Positions 18,775 through 21,678 of a DNA stretch of 21,678 bases are shown one piece after another. Under the pieces are notes generated by a model, which did not search any database, was not told the origin of the DNA, and worked only from the letters and a program-made list of their open reading frames with translations. This DNA comes from Haplomitrium mnioides (taxonomy: Eukaryota > Marchantiophyta > Haplomitriopsida > Calobryales), in contig JBNGIS010038948.1 of the NCBI GenBank assembly GCA_049999725.1, positions 1-21,678 on the forward strand, read 5' to 3'. Positions within the stretch are counted from its first letter, which is position 1, and each line of letters begins with the position of its first letter. A program made the translations under genes and the position numbers.

Positions 18775-18939
18775 TGTTGTAATATATACTTAACCCTAGT
18801 TTACTATCTAGTTAGTTAACTTAACCTTAGTTAAGTTAAGAGGTAGTTATATCCTTACCTCTTTGTATATTGAAGATATAGAGATATCAAGATATACACA
18901 TGAGTAGTTTTGGAGGAGAGAATATAATCGTCGCATATT
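18775..18939 (+). repeat. Right LTR of compact element, 3' truncated
   Basis: Near-identical to 17270-17434, preceded by the polypurine tract CAAGGGGGAG. Similarity stops at CGCATATT, about 15 bases before the expected end, where the gene-fragment region begins. Confidence 0.82.
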
Positions 18940-19084
18940 GTTAGGTCTTGAGATAGGGGATTGAAGAAGCTTCCAAAAGAGCTTGTAGTGGAGCACAAGG
19001 ATGAGCAAAATCATCAATGAGCAACAAAATGGCGTCTCCTGGCTATAGGGAAGTGCCATTCTGTCATTCGTTCGGAGCAGGACA

Positions 19085-19385
19085 CAGAAAGTTGAAGTGA
19101 TTGATGACACTGGAAAGCTCCAAACTCTCATGTCTATTAAGGTCCTTGGGGCTATTCGAACACTTTTGCAGTTCCAATTTCACCGGCTCTCAGAAGGATT
19201 ACATTGTTGTTGGCTCAGACTCTGGCAGGATTGCTATTCTTGAGTATAAGCGTGAGAAAAAACATGTTTGGAGAAAATTTTTCAAGAAATGTTTGAAAAA
19301 TCAGGTTGCCGTCACATTGTTCTTAGACAGTACATGGCCATTGGTGGAGACATTTTGCTGCCAGATCTCCAATGAGTAGAGATCG
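19085..19385 (+). pseudogene. SF3B3/SAP130 splicing factor fragment
   Basis: SF3B3 is the large beta-propeller subunit of the U2 snRNP SF3b complex. Here KVEVIDDTGKLQTLMSIKVL, GAIRTLLQF lies in one frame and TGSQKDYIVVGSDSGRIAIL, EY in a second. A third frame, from about 19278, has FEKSGCRHIVLRQYMA. The family has GKLQTLLSVDIFGAIRSL, TGSQKDYIVVGSDSGRIVIL, EY and FGKSGCRRIVPGQYVA in that order near its N terminus. This is far shorter than the roughly 1200-residue protein, with two frameshifts. Possible continuation to about 19420 (EIGCKKQ versus IGACEKQ). It is distinguished from the paralogues DDB1 and CPSF160 by the TGSQKDYIVVGSDSGR block. Confidence 0.9.
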
Positions 19386-19883
19386 GTTGCAAGAAACAAA
19401 CAGTGAGAAAGATCGAGTGTGCCAGATGATCATTTTGAGCCTGGGGTTGGTTTCTTGATGGTTCATGCAATTGAGTACGTTCGAGGTTGGTTTCTTGATG
19501 TTCTTGCATTGTGAAGTGGGTTTCTTGACGTTCTTGAGATTGAGTATCCAGCTGGATGGTCGTCAATATGACCAGCGCATAGAAGGAATGGGGAGAAGCG
19601 AGAGGCTGCGAAGAGGAAGATTTGTGGGTATGCCTTGCAGTAGCGAGACCGTTGTGTGCGACGGAGTAAGAGAGAGAGAAAGCGACTAGAGATGGAGACC
19701 ATCTCGGCATTGCAAGGGCCCATTGCAGGAGGAAGAAGCGTTGAAGGGTTTGCGCACTAGATATCGTGGTCGCCTTTGCATTGTGGGAGGATTCATATTG
19801 CAAAACAATGAAATTTTGGACGACAGTTGATTTTCTGTACGAATGGCATAGAGAGACGGACAAATGGCAAGCTGAAGCAGTGA
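19386..19883 (+). other. Junction region with short repeats
   Basis: No gene is recognised here. GGTTGGTTTCTTGATG occurs at 19445 and 19485 and a variant GTGGGTTTCTTGACG at 19516, each followed by TTC-rich text, forming a small irregular direct repeat (spacings 40 and about 30 bp). The remainder to 19883 lacks protein similarity in any frame. It links the SF3B3 and RanBP1 fragments. Confidence 0.55.
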
Positions 19884-20099
19884 AGCTTGTGCATCGTTTT
19901 TGCAACCAGTGAAGAAGAACCGGTCACTTCTGTGGAGGAGGATACAGGGGCGCAGATTGTTCTCATCGTAAAGCTCGAAGAAGTTGCTATTAGTACCGGA
20001 GAGGAGAATGAAGATGTTCTGTTAGACTTGAAAGCTAAGCTTTATTGATTCGATAAGGAGGGTAATCAGTGGAAAGAGAGAGGAGCTGGCCAAGTGAAG
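19884..20099 (+). pseudogene. RanBP1 fragment
   Basis: RanBP1 binds Ran-GTP and stimulates GTP hydrolysis at the cytosolic face of nuclear pores. The frame from 19911 reads EEEPVTSVEEDTGAQIVLIV, KLEEVAISTGEENEDVLLDL, KAKLY, stop, FDKEGNQWKERGAGQVK. This matches the start of the plant RanBP1 domain (GAQVAPIVxLEEVAV, LLDLKxKLYRFDKEGNQWKERG). The single TGA at 20046-20048 replaces the Arg codon of KLYRFDKEG, consistent with CGA to TGA. Similarity ends abruptly at GQVK, before the rest of the domain (KLLKHK onward). The reading frame then runs on into the next gene piece. Confidence 0.92.
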
Positions 20100-20812
20100 G
20101 AAAGGAGGGTTCATCACGGAGGTTACGATCATAGATCGCGCGACTATAACTTGGATGAGAAGTTGAAGAAGAGGAGAAACCATGAGGAGATTAGTAATAT
20201 ATACAAAGCCTATCGTCGGCTCAAATTTTGTCTCGCCAGCCCATATGAATTGAACCCTGACGTCAGAGAAGACATGGAGGTCGCGTACAATGCTATGCTT
20301 GAATTTTCAACTGGATGTACTAGTGTGAGGCGGATTGCTGCGGAGCTCATCCCTCGATATGCTGTATTTTGTCCGTCAGCCCTTGAGGCAGCCTTGCAAG
20401 CTACCCTGCAGCTTTGTGACTGGAGTAATGTTATGGTTTGGCAAGGGAGTGATGGAGATGGAATTGTAGGGAAAACTGCCAAAGCCTGCCACTCTGGACT
20501 TGTGCTTTTGTCGGCAGCTACTGTAACTGCGGCACCAAAACTTTCAAGTATGGGAGTAATGTGTACCCGTTTGTAGGAATGTTGCAGTATATCTACAGAG
20601 GCAATTGGATGGCAGACTTTGTTTTCACTACCCAAGGCAAGCCAATATCGCTAGTTTGGGATTATAAGGTAGCCCTGGAATCAAAGAGCTTAGGGAACTT
20701 AGGAGTGCTGGTAAGCGCAAGTCTTTGCAGAGTGTTCACTGGTGATCCAGAGGGTGTCCTTGCAGCTTGTTTTGACCGACTACGAGCAAACAATTTGCAA
20801 TACTAATTTGGT
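20100..20812 (+). pseudogene. Fragment of a plant-conserved protein of uncertain identity
   Basis: An open frame continuous with RanBP1 runs to 20576 and carries EISNIYKAYRRLKFCLASPY, AYNAMLEFSTGCTSVRRIAA, ELIPRYAVFCPSALEAALQA and AKACHSGLVLLSAATVTAAP. I recall a plant family with YRRLKFCL, GCTSVQRIVAELIPRYA, CPTALEAA and CPKNLLAACFEL in this order, but I cannot name it. After a shift near 20560 the frame 20561-20803 ends with VFTGDPEGVLAACFDRL, matching the last of those blocks. The composition is more balanced than the retroelements. It is truncated and frameshifted, and its join to RanBP1 is in frame. Confidence 0.65.
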
Positions 20813-21060
20813 GTATGGTGTGCTAATGGAGCAAAGTGTCTACTATCTTTGAAACTTGGCAAAGCAGGATTTGTTGCTTTTGTTCTTGTGGGAGCATACA
20901 ACCTTGATGTTGACGCCGAGTTGCAGGTTAAGTTACGATTGGCTCTAGTCAAGCCCTATGCATATCACTTTCGACTTTCTTCCGAGTGGAATCAAGTCTG
21001 ATCCTTTGGCAGCAAGCATAAAAGATCTGTTGAAAAGCAAGGTAGTTGCAGATATGTCAC
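20813..21060 (+). pseudogene. Coding-like segment, unassigned
   Basis: One frame near 20960-21100 reads HITFDFLPSGIKSDPLAASI and KDLLKSKVVADMSQQ, with protein-like composition and no stop for about 45 codons. Upstream pieces (KAGFVAFVLVGAYNLDVDAE) are open in a different frame. I cannot assign a family. It may continue the preceding gene or be a separate captured piece. Confidence 0.35.
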
Positions 21061-21320
21061 AACAAGTGGAGCCAAGTGGTGGAGAGCAAACACAACAATG
21101 AAATCTCTCATTTTGATGGTTACAAGAATCCTAGTTGGAACCAAGATTTTAAGTTTTTGGTGGAAGACCATGGGAGACAAAAACCTTATTGTGAAGCCAA
21201 GGCTGAATGTCCATGCAGAGTCGCAAAACTTTTGCACCACCAAATCGACTAAGATTGTAGAAGAGGACACTTTCGAGGTTGAGCTCTTGGCGTTTATTCG
21301 ATGCTGAGATGGGATTGAGT
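21061..21320 (+). pseudogene. Possible C2-domain fragment
   Basis: The segment HFDGYKNPSWNQDFKFLVED (about 21106-21165) has the NPxWNxxFxF pattern typical of the middle strands of plant C2 domains, which bind calcium and membranes. The expected upstream DPY(V/C) strand is not clear, and the following strand is out of frame. Frames change at about 21170. The call rests on one motif. The rest (ESQNFCTTKSTKIVEEDTFE) is unassigned. Confidence 0.4.
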
Positions 21321-21447
21321 TTTATTTTTCCTTTTTGCAAAAGAGAATGTGATCATCTACAGCAGGGCATTGAATCAAACTGGCGCAACTTCGGTTCAAA
21401 TTTTTGATGAGCAGGCTATTGTTGGAGGATGAGTAGATTGTTCAAGA
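21321..21447 (+). other. Coding-like linker before UPF1 fragment
   Basis: Around 21348-21430 one frame reads NVIIYSRALNQTGATSVQIF, DEQAIVGG, which looks like genuine protein but is not in frame with UPF1 and is not recognised. It may be another captured exon. Confidence 0.35.
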
Positions 21448-21594
21448 AAGGAAGACAATGAACTTTGGTTGGTACTTGGAGATGAATTGCAGCTTCGCTG
21501 TCCTGGAGATGGAACACATTCTGCTTGGCAGTCTGTGGGTCTTGTGATCAAGCTAATAGCGCAAGAGAAACTGCCCAACATCTGGAAACATTGA
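21448..21594 (+). pseudogene. UPF1 (RENT1) RNA helicase fragment
   Basis: UPF1 is the ATP-dependent helicase at the centre of nonsense-mediated mRNA decay. From 21451 the frame reads EDNELWLVLGDELQLRCPGD, GTHSAWQSVGLVIKLIAQEK. The family has KEDNELRLVPGDELRLRYSG, DxxHPAWQSVGHVIKLTAQEE in the beta-barrel domain inserted ahead of the helicase motifs. The match is clear and specific. It ends at a TGA at 21592. No helicase motif is in the window, though the captured piece could continue past 21678. Substitutions at normally invariant positions (Pro to Leu in VPGDEL) suggest relaxed selection. Confidence 0.9.
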
Positions 21595-21678
21595 GTGCAA
21601 GACTTATGAGATAAACTCCAGAAAGGTAAGAGGAGAACAAATGAAAAATCAGATTCATGGAAACAGTATGAGGGAACT
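21595..21678. other. Window end, unassigned
   Basis: No recognisable protein follows the UPF1 fragment. GAAAGGTAAGAGG near 21622 looks like a splice donor, which would fit genomic (unspliced) capture, but this is a single short motif. Confidence 0.3.

Larger units (their letters stand above)
17270..18939 (+). mobile_element. Compact non-autonomous LTR element carrying a MYB fragment
   Basis: Direct repeats at 17270-17444 and 18775-18939 begin identically with TGTTGTAATATATACTTAAC and differ at only about six positions over 165 bp. CAAGGGGGAG, a typical polypurine tract, lies directly before the second copy (18765-18774). GTTATCAGCACG follows the first, as seen after plant copia LTRs. The interior of about 1.3 kb encodes no Gag or Pol. 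This fits a TRIM-like or deletion-derivative copia element that captured host sequence. The right LTR is cut near 18939, so no target-site duplication can be checked. An alternative PBS (TGGTATCAGTAG at about 17719) would imply a longer left LTR. Confidence 0.8.

Noticed and set aside
19312-19905. Minus-strand 197-codon open frame
   Set aside because: It is antisense to the SF3B3 fragment and the short-repeat region and has no recognisable domain; the plus strand explains its left part.
20210-20635. Minus-strand 141-codon open frame
   Set aside because: It is a shadow of the plus-strand YRRLKFCL protein, which has family-like blocks.
1-21678. tRNA, rRNA or other structured RNA genes
   Set aside because: No tRNA A/B box pairs, rRNA blocks or recognisable snRNA/snoRNA signatures were noticed on either strand by eye; a covariance-model search would be decisive.

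Overview
This is nuclear DNA from a land plant, most likely a seed plant. There is no bacterial-style gene layout. Almost everything recognisable is degenerate LTR retrotransposon (Ty3/gypsy with a chromodomain, and Ty1/copia with a plant-type Gag and Pol), plus broken pieces of plant housekeeping genes. Within this window I find no intact, plausibly functional protein gene. An exact run of 100 Ns at 10706-10805 marks an assembly gap. The species cannot be fixed from the sequence alone.

Layout, left to right. 1-1690 is AT-rich with nothing recognised. 1690-2022 is a short gypsy pol fragment that butts directly against the 5' LTR (2023-2436) of gypsy element 1. The internal part of that element (Gag, protease, RT, start of RNase H) runs to about 4775 and then stops. 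4810-11947 is a minus-strand copia element. It has a 108-bp 5' LTR at the far right, a leader of about 2 kb containing the gap, and then Gag, zinc knuckle, protease, integrase, RT and RNase H in canonical order, with no 3' LTR found. 11948-12268 is the 3' part of another gypsy LTR, followed by an array of nine 38-bp repeats. The array ends exactly where the 5' LTR (12610-12979) of gypsy element 2 begins. Gypsy 2 runs through Gag, PR, RT, RNase H, integrase and chromodomain to 17269. There it is cut by a compact LTR element (17270-18939) whose interior carries a broken R2R3-MYB fragment.

The right end (about 18950-21678) is a patchwork of host gene pieces, all on the plus strand: SF3B3/SAP130 (splicing), RanBP1 (Ran GTPase cycle), a plant-conserved protein I recognise only as a family, unassigned coding-like segments with a possible C2 domain, and UPF1 (nonsense-mediated decay). 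The RanBP1 piece is joined in frame to the third protein. Such multi-gene fragment chains are known from Helitrons and Pack-MULEs, but I could not identify the termini of a carrier.

The points most worth following up are the chimeric gene-fragment chain, the MYB fragment inside the small LTR element, the GPxV-type 12- and 16-residue repeats inside the copia reverse transcriptase, and the 38-bp array fitted between two LTR edges.
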